From Armatimonadota bacterium (GTDB taxonomy: Bacteria; Armatimonadota; Fimbriimonadia; Fimbriimonadales; Fimbriimonadaceae), in assembly GCA_018268255.1 (NCBI GenBank), contig JAFDWX010000002.1, positions 174,884 to 238,883 on the forward strand: DNA of 64,000 nt. Direction: 5' to 3'. Each line of letters begins with the position of its first letter. Position 1 is the stretch's first letter. The position numbers and the translations under genes are program-made. Positions 50,888 through 62,600 of this stretch are shown here, piece after piece. The notes beneath the pieces are model-generated. The model worked only from the letters and a program-made list of their open reading frames with translations. It was not told where the DNA came from and made no database searches.

Positions 50888-51399
50888 TGGGATTGCTGAA
50901 GGATGTCGTAAAGCCGATTTTGGGGGGAATGACCTTGACCGCTCGTCGTGCGGCGAATCTCGGAAAGAACATCGTCACGATTCAATATCCGGACGAGATG
51001 CGTGAGCAATATCAGCGCTCCCGATGGCGCCACTATCTCACGCGCTACGATAGCGGCCTAGAGCGATGCATCGGATGCTCTCTCTGTGCCGGAGCATGCC
51101 CTGCGCGGTGCATCTACGTCGAGGCAGCCGAGAATACGGACACGGAACGCTACTCCCCGGGCGAGCGCTATGCCGTGCGATACGAAATCAACATGATTCG
51201 TTGCATCTTCTGCGGATATTGCCAAGATGCTTGCCCCACAGGGGCGATTGTGCTCCGCAAAGACTTCGAGCTCGCCAACTACAAGCGCGAGCAATTCATT
51301 TACACCAAAGAGATGCTCTTGGAGAAGTATCCCGGGCAGAACTTGGAACCGTATCGAAGTAAGGTTACGGGAGTTGAAGCTCCCATCTACACCGGCTAG
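50887..51399 (+). CDS. nuoI: NADH-quinone oxidoreductase subunit I
   Basis: 170 residues with two 4Fe-4S motifs: 'CIGCSLCAGACPARCIYVEA' and 'CIFCGYCQDACPTGAIVL' (N6a/N6b clusters). Complex I connecting subunit. Only nuoB and nuoI are present; the other subunits are not adjacent. Its stop overlaps the convergent anti-sigma gene by four bases. Confidence 0.95.
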   Translation: MGLLKDVVKPILGGMTLTARRAANLGKNIVTIQYPDEMREQYQRSRWRHYLTRYDSGLERCIGCSLCAGACPARCIYVEAAENTDTERYSPGERYAVRYEINMIRCIFCGYCQDACPTGAIVLRKDFELANYKREQFIYTKEMLLEKYPGQNLEPYRSKVTGVEAPIYTG

Positions 51400-51632
51400 C
51401 TGTTGTGGATCATCCCGATGATCTTCTGCATCAGGTCATCGGGAATGGACTCCGCCATCATGGCATCCTTGATTCGGCGCAATATTTTGCCTTCAAACAC
51501 AAACGCCTCTCGGCAGGGTGGGCAATGGTCTAGGTGAGCGTGAACCTGTTCGGACTCTTCCGGTGTCAAGTCGCGATCCACAAAGCCTTGAAGGAGGACG
51601 ATGGTTTCTTGACAGCTAAGGATCTTATCCAT
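51396..51632 (-). CDS. zinc-binding anti-sigma factor (ZAS type)
   Basis: 78 residues. 'ETIVLLQGFVDRDLTPEESEQVHAHLDHCPPCREAF' gives the H-xxx-C-xx-C zinc site of RsrA/ChrR-like anti-sigma factors. No membrane helix, so a cytoplasmic redox- or metal-sensing type. Overlaps the sigma gene upstream by eight bases (51625-51632), the usual pairing. Confidence 0.88.
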   Translation of the reverse strand: MDKILSCQETIVLLQGFVDRDLTPEESEQVHAHLDHCPPCREAFVFEGKILRRIKDAMMAESIPDDLMQKIIGMIHNS

Positions 51633-52179
51633 GGATAGCCTCTCCTGCCAAACCTTGGTCCCAAAGTGCCTTTTGCAGCAATCGCCGCCCCCGATAGAGC
51701 CTTGATCGCACCGTCCCGAGCGGGATCTCCAATATCTGAGAGATATCTTCGTAGCTCATGTCGCCAACAAAGTAAAGTGTGCTCGCCTCGCGGTACTCGT
51801 CGGGCAGGGAGGCAAGAGCCTTATCCACTGCTTCCAACGTAACTTGCCCCAGAACAGCCTGCGATGGATCTTCGCTATCGAGTGGGATCCCTGCGCCCCT
51901 CGCCTGCCGATAGATGTAAGCATCAGGAGCGTCTTCGATGGAAACTTGGTCTACAGTTCGTTTGCGGGCGCGTTGGTACACGTGGTTCGTCACAATCTTA
52001 AAGAACCAAGCCCGGAAACTTGTTCCCAGTTCGAACTGGTTTCGTGCGCGGAATGCCGAAAGAGAGGCTTCTTGGATTACGTCGCTGGCATCCTCGCGCG
52101 AACGGGTCAGCCGCAGCGCATACCGATAGGCTGCCGGCAGTTCGGGGGTGATTAGTCGTTCGAATTCAGATGCGTCCAT
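51625..52179 (-). CDS. ECF sigma factor, first pair
   Basis: 184 residues. Region 2 'AAYRYALRLTRSREDASDVIQEASLSAFRARNQFELGTSFRAWFFKIVTNHVYQRARKR' and region 4 'SLPDEYREASTLYFVGDMSYEDISQILEIPLGTVRSRLYRGRRLLQKAL'. SigR/SigE-like group, paired with the zinc anti-sigma factor. Divergent from glyQ. Confidence 0.93.
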   Translation of the reverse strand: MDASEFERLITPELPAAYRYALRLTRSREDASDVIQEASLSAFRARNQFELGTSFRAWFFKIVTNHVYQRARKRTVDQVSIEDAPDAYIYRQARGAGIPLDSEDPSQAVLGQVTLEAVDKALASLPDEYREASTLYFVGDMSYEDISQILEIPLGTVRSRLYRGRRLLQKALWDQGLAGEAIHG

Positions 52180-52307
52180 GGAGTTCTTGATAGAACAGCT
52201 TTATTTTTGCATTTTTGTCAACATTGAGCCGGCCAGCAGGGACCTTTTGGCCCAAACATCGGGACTTTTGCGCGGTTTCAACCGCGAGTGCCAAAATGAA
52301 GGTTCTT

Positions 52308-53291
52308 ATGGTGACTTTCCAAGAATTGGTTCGGCGGCTCAATGATTACTGGTCGAGCCAAGGGTGTGCGATTCTCCAGCCGTACGATGTCGAGGTCGGC
52401 GCGGGAACGAAGCATCCGTCAACATCCCTTCGGGTGTTGGGTCCGGAGCCTTGGAATGTAGCTTATGTCCAGCCGAGTCGCCGTCCCGCCGATGGCCGTT
52501 ACACCCGGAATCCGCAGAGGAGCCAGCGTTACTACCAGTACCAGGTCATCATGAAGCCCAGTCCCGACGACATCGTTGACCGCTATATCGGTTCGCTGGA
52601 TGCGATCGGCTTCGACACCAGCAAGCACGATGTGCGGCTTGTGGAAGACGACTGGGAGGACCAAGCAGCTGGTGCCAGCGGAGTTGGCTGGGAGGTCTGG
52701 GTGGATGGGACCGAGGTCACGCAGTTCACATTCTTCCAACAGATGGGGGGAATCGACTGCAACCCGGTTTGTGCCGAAATTACCTACGGGCCAGAACGTC
52801 TCTGTTTGATGCTCAACCGACAGAACTCGTTTTGGACTGATCTCCAGTGGAACGAGACGCTGAGCTACAAGCAAGTCGATTTTCAGCTTGAAATGCAGCA
52901 CAACATCTACAACTTTGATGTTGCCGATACGGACCTACTGTTCAAGCTTTTCGAAATGTACGAGGCTGAATCCAAACGCGTGCTGGAAACGGAAGTCCAT
53001 TGGAACAAGGAATTCGGAATTCTGGAAGTAGGAGCATCGCCACTTGCGGATGAGGAAAGGGAAGCATTGCGCGCGGAGCACGCCCAAGCCGGCGATGGTC
53101 CCGAAGCCCTGGTCTATCCCGCATTTGACCTGGCGCTAAAGTGCTCGCACATCTTCAACGTTTTGGATGCTCGCGGAGCAGTGAGCGTCACGGAACGAGC
53201 GGCGTTCATCAACCGCATTCGTGGCAGAGTGCGCGCAGCTTGTCTGCGACACATGGAGCAGTACAAAGCTCAGCTTCAGGCGAAATCTTAG
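52308..53291 (+). CDS. glyQ: glycyl-tRNA synthetase alpha subunit
   Basis: 327 residues from ATG 52308 with AAGG upstream (ATG 52296 possible). '[32 protein letters not shown]' start, '[29 protein letters not shown]', '[22 protein letters not shown]'. Catalytic subunit of the bacterial α2β2 enzyme. glyS, usually next to it, is not adjacent here and must lie elsewhere. Confidence 0.96.
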   Translation: MVTFQELVRRLNDYWSSQGCAILQPYDVEVGAGTKHPSTSLRVLGPEPWNVAYVQPSRRPADGRYTRNPQRSQRYYQYQVIMKPSPDDIVDRYIGSLDAIGFDTSKHDVRLVEDDWEDQAAGASGVGWEVWVDGTEVTQFTFFQQMGGIDCNPVCAEITYGPERLCLMLNRQNSFWTDLQWNETLSYKQVDFQLEMQHNIYNFDVADTDLLFKLFEMYEAESKRVLETEVHWNKEFGILEVGASPLADEEREALRAEHAQAGDGPEALVYPAFDLALKCSHIFNVLDARGAVSVTERAAFINRIRGRVRAACLRHMEQYKAQLQAKS

Positions 53292-53365
53292 GCTGTCTAG
53301 TTTCGTCGCCAACCAAACGACGGTAGGGGAGCTGCCCTGTCTAGGCCGCTCCCCCTTCGTTTGAT

Positions 53366-54073
53366 TTACGCGCGTCGACGTCGGACCACCGAAGCGAGAA
53401 ATCCAACGGTCAAAGCGGCCATCGTCGCTGGCTCTGGAACGACAGAGCTGCCAGAAATCGAGAAGTTGGAGAAGTTAACCGACTGGGCCGCTCCACCCTC
53501 GTTGGGTTGAGTTTGGAATGCCAAACGGACCGCAGACAGAGCTGATGTGTTGGACCCGGCATAAATCAGGTTGCCATTGTAGTAGCCACTGATGGTGGAA
53601 CCTACACGAGCAATCTTGAGAGTGGCTGCGGTGAGAGAGGTACCCACAAGACCATGAATGCCGCCATCCCATACGTGGAAGTTCTTACCACTGCTGTTAT
53701 CGTAAACATCAAAAAAGATGCTCGAGTCAGCAAAGTTGGCGTGGAGTTCGACTTGAGTCACGCCAAGCGTGCTGAGCTGCGCATGGTCAAAACTGACTTC
53801 TTGCACAAAATCACCCGACACTGAGCCACCGATTGCCGCCATGTTCAAGGTCAAATAAATTCCCTGAAGACTCCCTGAACCCGCCGATGAACCCTTGTAC
53901 AGCTTTAGATTGCCGCCAGACGTATCGACGCTGTAGCGATTGGCTGTGGTCTGTGTTACCGTCCAGTAGTTCGAATCGAGCCCTGAAGCAAAGCTGTCTG
54001 AAAATGTGCCAGCGTAGGAGCCTAATCCAGCGGAAACCATGAAGGTTCCCAGGGCAATTCTTAACTTTATCAT
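53366..54073 (-). CDS. PEP-CTERM exported protein
   Basis: 235 residues from ATG 54073, with GAGGAAA upstream. Signal peptide (MIKLRIALGTFMVSAGLGSYA), then a LamG-like β-sandwich ('FSDSFASGLDSNYWTVTQTTANRYSVD', 'LHANFADSSIFFDVYDNSSG', 'LKIARVGSTISGYYNGNLIYAG'), and the tail 'VVPEPATMAALTVGFLASVVRRRRA', a PEP-CTERM sorting signal. Probably carbohydrate-binding or a structural envelope protein. Confidence 0.88.
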   Translation of the reverse strand: MIKLRIALGTFMVSAGLGSYAGTFSDSFASGLDSNYWTVTQTTANRYSVDTSGGNLKLYKGSSAGSGSLQGIYLTLNMAAIGGSVSGDFVQEVSFDHAQLSTLGVTQVELHANFADSSIFFDVYDNSSGKNFHVWDGGIHGLVGTSLTAATLKIARVGSTISGYYNGNLIYAGSNTSALSAVRLAFQTQPNEGGAAQSVNFSNFSISGSSVVPEPATMAALTVGFLASVVRRRRA

Positions 54074-54276
54074 CTGTGGTTTCCTCTCACACCGTTTGCG
54101 TCGTCGCGGGCAACGCACGGAATGAGCCAATTCTACAGGTGGGAGGCAAAAATGCCAACGAAAACTACAAGAAATTTGCGATAAAATTGCGAATAGGGCT
54201 CGAAACCTGTAATTTTTACCGCCCTAACCGGCCTCGAGCAATTTTACTAAGCGACCCACGAAAAGGCCAGCAAAAT

Positions 54277-54309
54277 AGTGAGGGCAATCTCCAGTAGGAT
54301 GCCCTCACT
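54277..54309 (-). terminator. hairpin terminator behind the DUF4349-type gene
   Basis: AGTGAGGGCA (54277-54286) pairs with TGCCCTCACT (54300-54309). On the minus strand it is followed by ATTTTG. It lies 15 bases beyond the leftward gene's stop (54324). Confidence 0.7.
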
Positions 54310-54323
54310 TAACTTGTGACGAT

Positions 54324-55538
54324 CTATGCCATGCGTCTGCGAGTGATCCAGTGGATGATCAGCGCGGCGGGAATCCAGATCGGAGAGTAGACGAGAGCAT
54401 AGATTGCGACCGAACCGAGCAATCGTCCCATTCCTTTAAGATTATCCAGCGCCGAAGCCCAGACCTCATTGGACCAACCGGTAGTCGTTCCGCCAGAGTT
54501 GAGCGTCGACCGTCCTTCGATCTGGACCTGTACCGTCGCGTAACGAATTTGATCCTTAGTCTGAGTTAGGGCTTGGTTCGCAACAGCAATTTGACCCTGA
54601 ATCGAGGCAAGTTGACCTCGAAGCGAATTCAATTCACTCAGCCTTCGAGTGCGGCGAATCATGTTCAAGATGGCTTCTTCCTCGGCCTTGAGCTGGCGAA
54701 CTTGAGCATCTTGCGAGATTCTGACTTCGCTCATGTCGACCGAATTTTCGGATAACGAGACGACTTCACCCATTCCACGCAAGGTCTTGGCAAAGGCATC
54801 TACGTTTTTCGCTGGGACCATCACGGTGAGCGAGGCTCCAGATTCGGTGGGATTGTCCGTAATGGACGAGTTGATATTGGTTACTTTTCCGCCAAGAGCC
54901 GAAACCGTGTCGGAAATCTCATCGGTGGCCTTCTCAACATCGTCGACTCGAACGGTGATGTTCTTCTCGACGTGCATTTCCGCGCTGACACCAGGTTTGG
55001 AAGAAGCTGTTGGTGGTTGAGCGGCTCGGGATTCTAATCCCTCTGTGTAGGCGTTTTTCCCCGCGACTCGTTCTCTGGATGGGGCTGCCTTAGCCTCAGA
55101 CTCCATGTCTCCCGTGGGCATCTTGGCACCGTCTTGCATCTCAACGGACGAGCTTTCGGTAGAAGGGGTGGCAACAGTAGAACTGTACGCTCCAGACGCT
55201 GCCGTTTCTTTGGCTGCATTCTTTGACTGTGCGAAGATAGGGAAGATTACTGCGATGATGACGACCACGCCGCAGGCAGCGGCCATGGTTCTCATCAGGG
55301 GCCACCAGTTCTTCTTGGGCAACACGTTGCCGGTTGACCGGACTTTGGCCATGGTCTCCGCCATTCCCACCGCCGGTTCTTCACGAACCTGTTCGCGCAT
55401 CGAGCGCCCCAGAAGCTTGTAGAACTCCAGTTCCTCTGCCAGCGTTGGGTCACTAGCCAGTGCGCGCTCGACTTCTGCTGCCTCGGCTGGTGAAAGTTGT
55501 TGATCGTAATAGGCGCGAATCTGTTCTTTCGGGTTCAT
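54324..55538 (-). CDS. anti-sigma-like membrane protein with DUF4349 domain
   Basis: 404 residues from ATG 55538, overlapping the sigma gene stop as ATGA. N-terminal cytoplasmic anti-sigma-like segment ('[39 protein letters not shown]') without zinc ligands, a membrane helix at about 82-103, and a Ser/Ala linker. Then comes a DUF4349-like domain ('EKNITVRVDDVEKATDEISDTVSALGGKV', 'MVPAKNVDAFAKTLRGMGEVVS') with a coiled coil, and final membrane helix/helices (about 372-400). It may transmit an envelope signal to the ECF sigma factor. Confidence 0.85.
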   Translation of the reverse strand: MNPKEQIRAYYDQQLSPAEAAEVERALASDPTLAEELEFYKLLGRSMREQVREEPAVGMAETMAKVRSTGNVLPKKNWWPLMRTMAAACGVVVIIAVIFPIFAQSKNAAKETAASGAYSSTVATPSTESSSVEMQDGAKMPTGDMESEAKAAPSRERVAGKNAYTEGLESRAAQPPTASSKPGVSAEMHVEKNITVRVDDVEKATDEISDTVSALGGKVTNINSSITDNPTESGASLTVMVPAKNVDAFAKTLRGMGEVVSLSENSVDMSEVRISQDAQVRQLKAEEEAILNMIRRTRRLSELNSLRGQLASIQGQIAVANQALTQTKDQIRYATVQVQIEGRSTLNSGGTTTGWSNEVWASALDNLKGMGRLLGSVAIYALVYSPIWIPAALIIHWITRRRMA

Positions 55539-56059
55539 TTCAGACCTCCCTCGGAGGTTTGGAGCAGGGAACGTAGGTTGCGACATGCATGGTGCAGGCG
55601 CGATTTCACCGTTCCAGGGGGAATGCCCAGAATACGGGCGATTTCGTTAATATCAAGCTGCTCGATCTCCTTAAGGATCAACACCATACGGTGCTCCGGG
55701 GAGATCTTGGCAAGCGCTTGGCGAAGGACTTCGGCCTCGATGAGCTGGCTCTCGGGCGAGGCTGTGGCTCGATTCTCCAGCCAGTCGATGGGCGTCTCGC
55801 GCTTGGATTTTCGGAGCATGGCGCTCGAAATCCGCCAAGCGATTCCATACAGGAACGTTCGGGGCGTGCTCTCCGCGCGATAGTCGCGGATTTTCCTCTG
55901 AGCAGTGACAAAGGTCTCTTGCGCGGCGTCAGAGGCGAGTTCTGGACCGAGAATTCTGCGGCAGAAGCCCCAGACTTGCGAGTAATAGGTTTCAACCCAC
56001 TGCTCGATCTGGAAATCTGGCACCGCGCGCGACTTGGTGGTCATGGCATGCATCATCAC
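55535..56059 (-). CDS. ECF sigma factor, second pair
   Basis: 174 residues (ATG 56059; ATG 56044 possible). Region 2 '[55 protein letters not shown]' and region 4 '[48 protein letters not shown]'. Operon with the membrane anti-sigma-like gene downstream. Confidence 0.92.
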   Translation of the reverse strand: MMMHAMTTKSRAVPDFQIEQWVETYYSQVWGFCRRILGPELASDAAQETFVTAQRKIRDYRAESTPRTFLYGIAWRISSAMLRKSKRETPIDWLENRATASPESQLIEAEVLRQALAKISPEHRMVLILKEIEQLDINEIARILGIPPGTVKSRLHHACRNLRSLLQTSEGGLK

Positions 56060-56577
56060 ATTGGACTCCGACAGATGAGTGTCGCGAGATGCCGATGTGG
56101 TTCACGTCATTTTGCGCTTTTTGCTCAGGATTGCTGTTGGGCTTACGAAATAGGGGCCCTCGGCGTGAACGAAGGCCCCGGTCTAGGAGGTGCACATCCC
56201 GCACGCCAGCTTGGAGAGGTATTTGCGTGTTCCTCAACAATCCGGACGGCCCTCAGCTTCGAAGGCGCACGCGTAGGATTCCATCGTCGAGGTCGCGGAT
56301 TGCGATAATGATTCCGGCTTCGCACGCAAGGTGCTGTGCCATGGGCACTCCCGCTACGTTTACGAGGTTAGCTGTCGGGTTCGGGCCAAGAGTTACCCTA
56401 GTGCGCAAAACACACATTCACCCCGAGGTTTGGTTCCCCCGTTCCCCGATCTCGCGATCCGGGATTCAACGCCCGCTCTTTCGAGCGACTGATATAGTCT
56501 ACAACACATTCTCCCGTCTGAGTTCCAAAATTACCGTCCGATTACAAAACTGCAGTTGCGGTACCATCCAATTGCTC
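56060..56577. other. intergenic region before sucD
   Basis: About 520 bases. The rightward frame open from 56089 into sucD has an Arg/Pro-rich, non-protein-like composition and is not called. A possible -10 TATAGT lies near 56494-56501 before sucD. One small minus-strand frame (56253-56417) is listed separately. Confidence 0.5.
56253..56417 (-). CDS. possible 54-residue small protein
   Basis: Minus-strand frame from ATG 56417 to TGA 56253-56255. The sequence contains '[20 protein letters not shown]' and '[21 protein letters not shown]', a balanced, protein-like composition unlike the other frames here. A CGGGGTGA lies just before the ATG. No family known; could be chance. Confidence 0.35.
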   Translation of the reverse strand: MCVLRTRVTLGPNPTANLVNVAGVPMAQHLACEAGIIIAIRDLDDGILRVRLRS

Positions 56578-57468
56578 ATGGCTGTTTTGGTTGACAAAAA
56601 CACCAAAGTCCTTGTTTGCGGCATGACCGGCAAAGAAGGCACTTTCCACACCCAACAGATGCTCGCTTACGGCACCAATGTCGTGGCAGGTCTTACTCCC
56701 GGAAAAGGTGGGACCGAACACCTTGGCGTTCCTGTTTTTGACACAGCGAAAGAAGCTGTGGAGAAAACAGGAGCCGACGCAGCACTGATCTTCGTTCCAG
56801 CAGCATTTGCAGCAGACAGTGTGCTGGAATGCGAGGCCGCTGGCATCCCGTTCGTGACGCTCATTACCGAAGGCGTACCCGTCCTGGATATGCTGAGAGT
56901 GGTCAACCGCCTGAAGGCCAACGGCACAACCCGCCTTCTCGGTGGAAATTGCGCTGGAATCATCACTCCGGGCGAGTGCAAGATGGGGATCATGCCGGGC
57001 AACATTTTCTTGCCAGGACCCGTCGGCATGGTGAGCCGCTCTGGCACCTTAACTTACGAAATCGCTTGGGAACTCACACGGGCCAATCTCGGACAGACCA
57101 CTTGTGTCGGCATCGGAGGAGACCCAATCCCTGGGACCCGGTTCAAGGAAGTCGTCGAAATGTTTGAGAACGACCCAGCCACACAAGCTGTGGTTTTGGT
57201 TGGGGAAATCGGTGGTAGCGACGAGGAGGAAGGTGCGGCATTTATCAAGGCGCACATGTCGAAGCCTGTGGTCGCGTTCATCTCCGGGCGAACCGCACCT
57301 CCGGGCAAGCGAATGGGACACGCGGGCGCAATCATCGCGGGCAAAACCGGCACTCCGCAGAGCAAAGTAGATGCTCTTGAGGACGCAGGCGTTGCTGTGG
57401 CTGACAAGACCAGCGACGTCGCTCGACTTGTTCAACAAGCGCTGGATTCTCGAAAGGTCCAAGCCTAG
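56578..57468 (+). CDS. sucD: succinyl-CoA synthetase alpha subunit
   Basis: 296 residues from ATG 56578. '[36 protein letters not shown]' CoA-binding fold, '[20 protein letters not shown]', and the phospho-His in '[17 protein letters not shown]'. TCA-cycle substrate-level phosphorylation. sucC (beta subunit) is not adjacent, unlike the usual sucCD pair. Confidence 0.95.
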   Translation: MAVLVDKNTKVLVCGMTGKEGTFHTQQMLAYGTNVVAGLTPGKGGTEHLGVPVFDTAKEAVEKTGADAALIFVPAAFAADSVLECEAAGIPFVTLITEGVPVLDMLRVVNRLKANGTTRLLGGNCAGIITPGECKMGIMPGNIFLPGPVGMVSRSGTLTYEIAWELTRANLGQTTCVGIGGDPIPGTRFKEVVEMFENDPATQAVVLVGEIGGSDEEEGAAFIKAHMSKPVVAFISGRTAPPGKRMGHAGAIIAGKTGTPQSKVDALEDAGVAVADKTSDVARLVQQALDSRKVQA

Positions 57469-57560
57469 TCTTCGAGATTGAACGGCCACTGGACAGGCAA
57501 GCTGACCAGTGGCACAGCTCTCAGCAGGGTGCCCGCCAGAGGTAGCATCAAGGCACACTC

Positions 57561-58718
57561 ATGGCTGTCTCACTGCGAATCGCTACCACCCCCGAGGACT
57601 TGGATCTGTACCGTAAGGTGATCCAGGTCGTATACAACCGCGACGAGGTTGTCTCAGCCGAACGTGTCCCCTTGAACAAGGGCGAACTTGTTGGCATCGC
57701 TGTCGATGGCACCGAAGTCTTGGGTGGGTTCATGGCAATTCCATATGAACTTTCTCGAGGCGAAGCGTTTTTCAAGACGGGCGGGATTGCGGCTGTCGGG
57801 GTGTGCCCAGAAGCCAGAACCGGCGGGTTGGGTGGAGACCTCATGCGGTTTGCCCTTACGGAAATGAAGAAGGCTGGATACGAACTGGCTGCCCTTTACG
57901 CCTATCGCGATTGGTACTACCGTAAGTTCGGATACGAAGTGGTAGGACGTCGTTGGCAAGTGAAATGTCCTCCTCACCGCATGCCGATCGTGGAACAGGA
58001 ATTGCCCGTCCGAAAGCTCACGGCAGACCAAGTCGAAGAACTATCACCTTGTTACGAGGCTTTTTCAAGAATGGTCGCGGGGTGCCACAAGCGCGATGCA
58101 CAAGCATGGAAAGAGCGACTCGGCGAGAAAGTTCCGATGATATACGCCGTTGGCGATCCGGTGGAAGGCTATCTATGGACGCACATGCCGGGCGGGTTCT
58201 GGGATGACCTTGAGATTGGCGAATTGGTGTGGTCCACGCGCAGAGGATACGAAAGCCTGCTGGCATTTATGCGAGGTTTGGCGATCAACCGAGGCAACAT
58301 GATTTGGATGGAGCCAAGTCTGTGTCCCATTCTCAACTCGCATTGGGATCAGGGAATGACGTTGAGTTTGCATCGCCAAGCGGAAATGCGCATTATCGAT
58401 CCTCAAAGTGCGCTTTCCAAGCTCAGATCCGATGCAGAAGGTGACTTTTCATTTGAGATAGAAGATAAAGTTGGGATTGCCTCTGGTGCGTGGAAGGTCC
58501 GGTACTCACCCGCAGAGACCCAGTGCGAACGACTGCCCGAAGGCACCGTTCCAGACCTAAAGTTCGATGAGAGGTCCTTTATCCAAAGTCTGATGGGTGA
58601 ACCCAATTTGGCCGACTTAATACAGTGTGGCCGGGTTCACGTCAATCGACCGGCCGCTGTTCGTGCCGCACTGGGCCTCATGACTCCTATGTCCTGTTGG
58701 TGCAGCGAGTTCTTCTGA
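57561..58718 (+). CDS. Eis-like GNAT N-acetyltransferase
   Basis: 385 residues. N-terminal GNAT ('GGIAAVGVCPEARTGGLGGDLMRFALTEMKKAGYELAALYAYRDWYYRKFGYEVVGRRWQV'), a second degenerate GNAT, and a C-terminal SCP2-like segment ('FSFEIEDKVGIASGAWKVRY'), the three-part layout of Eis/EF_1021 proteins. 'PEARTGGLGGDL' is the acetyl-CoA loop. Some relatives acetylate aminoglycosides or other amines; substrate here unknown. Confidence 0.88.
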   Translation: MAVSLRIATTPEDLDLYRKVIQVVYNRDEVVSAERVPLNKGELVGIAVDGTEVLGGFMAIPYELSRGEAFFKTGGIAAVGVCPEARTGGLGGDLMRFALTEMKKAGYELAALYAYRDWYYRKFGYEVVGRRWQVKCPPHRMPIVEQELPVRKLTADQVEELSPCYEAFSRMVAGCHKRDAQAWKERLGEKVPMIYAVGDPVEGYLWTHMPGGFWDDLEIGELVWSTRRGYESLLAFMRGLAINRGNMIWMEPSLCPILNSHWDQGMTLSLHRQAEMRIIDPQSALSKLRSDAEGDFSFEIEDKVGIASGAWKVRYSPAETQCERLPEGTVPDLKFDERSFIQSLMGEPNLADLIQCGRVHVNRPAAVRAALGLMTPMSCWCSEFF

Positions 58719-58726
58719 ACTAGTAA

Positions 58727-61389
<2,663 letters not shown>

Positions 61390-61424
61390 CGTTCACCATC
61401 CTTGGTGCGGGTCATAATGGTTCC

Positions 61425-62600
61425 GTGCGGAACTTGGTTTTTGTGATACCCCACCTCATCACCGATCCGAACCAAGAATCGATAGTTTCTCGGTTGAACG
61501 CCCGCTTTGAGGCGATCGTCGAACGATCCACCGTATTTCGGATGCCTCAAGAGACGGCCCCGCATCCGATTGAGATGCAACTTTTGGGTTTGCGGCCGGG
61601 AGAAGCGCAACTAGAGGAGGGTCCGCTCGTCGTTGCGGCCCTTAACGTCGATCCGCCACCGAGGAGCGTCCATTTCCACTTGGCCCTGCAAAACGTGGAC
61701 GAAGATGGTCGCCTGCAACTTACAGCGGACGCCCCATCGCCCGGGGAACTTCGGGTGATTGTGGAGCAGATGAGCAAACTGAACACCCGCGTTCTGACTT
61801 TGGTTCCGGGGAGCGCTTTTGTCCACGGGCTGGTGTGGGAGAACGGAAGCATCGATCTCGCCACAACGAGATTCCCCGATGCGGCGAAGAAGACGGTGGC
61901 GGAATGTGAGCCGCAAGGAGACGGAGAACCCATGCTCCGAAGACTGATCCACGATTCCGTTAATCTTCTTGATGAATTGGAATTCAACCGGATCAGAGCC
62001 GAAGAAGGGAAGGCCAAACTGAACTTGCTATGGCCATGGGGTCAGGGATTCCGAAATCCAACGCCCGATCTTGGCCTTCGCTGGGGCATTCGGACAGACA
62101 TTGTCGGATCTTCCGCCGGATGGCCAGGGTTGATTTCCGAGCGTTTGGCCGGGTTGACAAGGCTGTGTGGATTCCGATTTGTCCCGTATCCGAAGGGGAC
62201 TAACTGGCGGGAGGATTTACGGCGGATCGTTCTCCGTAGCCAGTCCGCTGTGGTTGTTGCGGAATCCATTTCCAGTCTGCAAAATCTGGGATGGGTGGAC
62301 CGCGCCCACGACTGGCTTACGGCTTTTCTCGACGAGGTCATTTTGCCGATTGCCGAGCTTCCCAAAGAGGATCCGATCCAACTTTCGATACTCGCCCCGG
62401 CGGAGCCGCAAACGTACTGGCCACTACCAGAGCGCGTCAGTAAAATGGGTCTCGGGCTCAGATTTTCCAACGCCTCGATCACAGCGAGTACGATTCCGTT
62501 TGACGAGCGCGCTCTGTACGACGCTCGATTAGGCAACCAGACACTATGGCAAAGCATCTCCTCCATCCTTTCCGAGCCGCTCTCTCAGTCTGCGTTCTAG
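61425..62600 (+). CDS. ApgM-like phosphoglycerate mutase homologue, probably non-catalytic
   Basis: About 391 residues from GTG 61425; the longer open frame to 61167 only shadows the deacetylase gene. Colinear with archaeal-type cofactor-independent phosphoglycerate mutases: 'ALQNVDEDGRLQLTADAPSPGELRVIVEQMSKL', 'VLTLVPGSAFVHGLVW', 'HDSVNLLDELEFNRIRAEEGKAKLNLLWPWGQGFRNPTPDLGLRWGIRTDIVGSSAGWPGLISERLAGL'. The usual N-terminal DGxGD metal site and the KGHGxD-type site are not visible. It may be regulatory or have another activity. Confidence 0.75.
   Translation: MRNLVFVIPHLITDPNQESIVSRLNARFEAIVERSTVFRMPQETAPHPIEMQLLGLRPGEAQLEEGPLVVAALNVDPPPRSVHFHLALQNVDEDGRLQLTADAPSPGELRVIVEQMSKLNTRVLTLVPGSAFVHGLVWENGSIDLATTRFPDAAKKTVAECEPQGDGEPMLRRLIHDSVNLLDELEFNRIRAEEGKAKLNLLWPWGQGFRNPTPDLGLRWGIRTDIVGSSAGWPGLISERLAGLTRLCGFRFVPYPKGTNWREDLRRIVLRSQSAVVVAESISSLQNLGWVDRAHDWLTAFLDEVILPIAELPKEDPIQLSILAPAEPQTYWPLPERVSKMGLGLRFSNASITASTIPFDERALYDARLGNQTLWQSISSILSEPLSQSAF

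Noticed and set aside
56089-56577. 163-residue N-terminal extension of SucD
   Set aside because: Arg/Pro-rich, not protein-like; SucD homologues begin at the ATG 56578.
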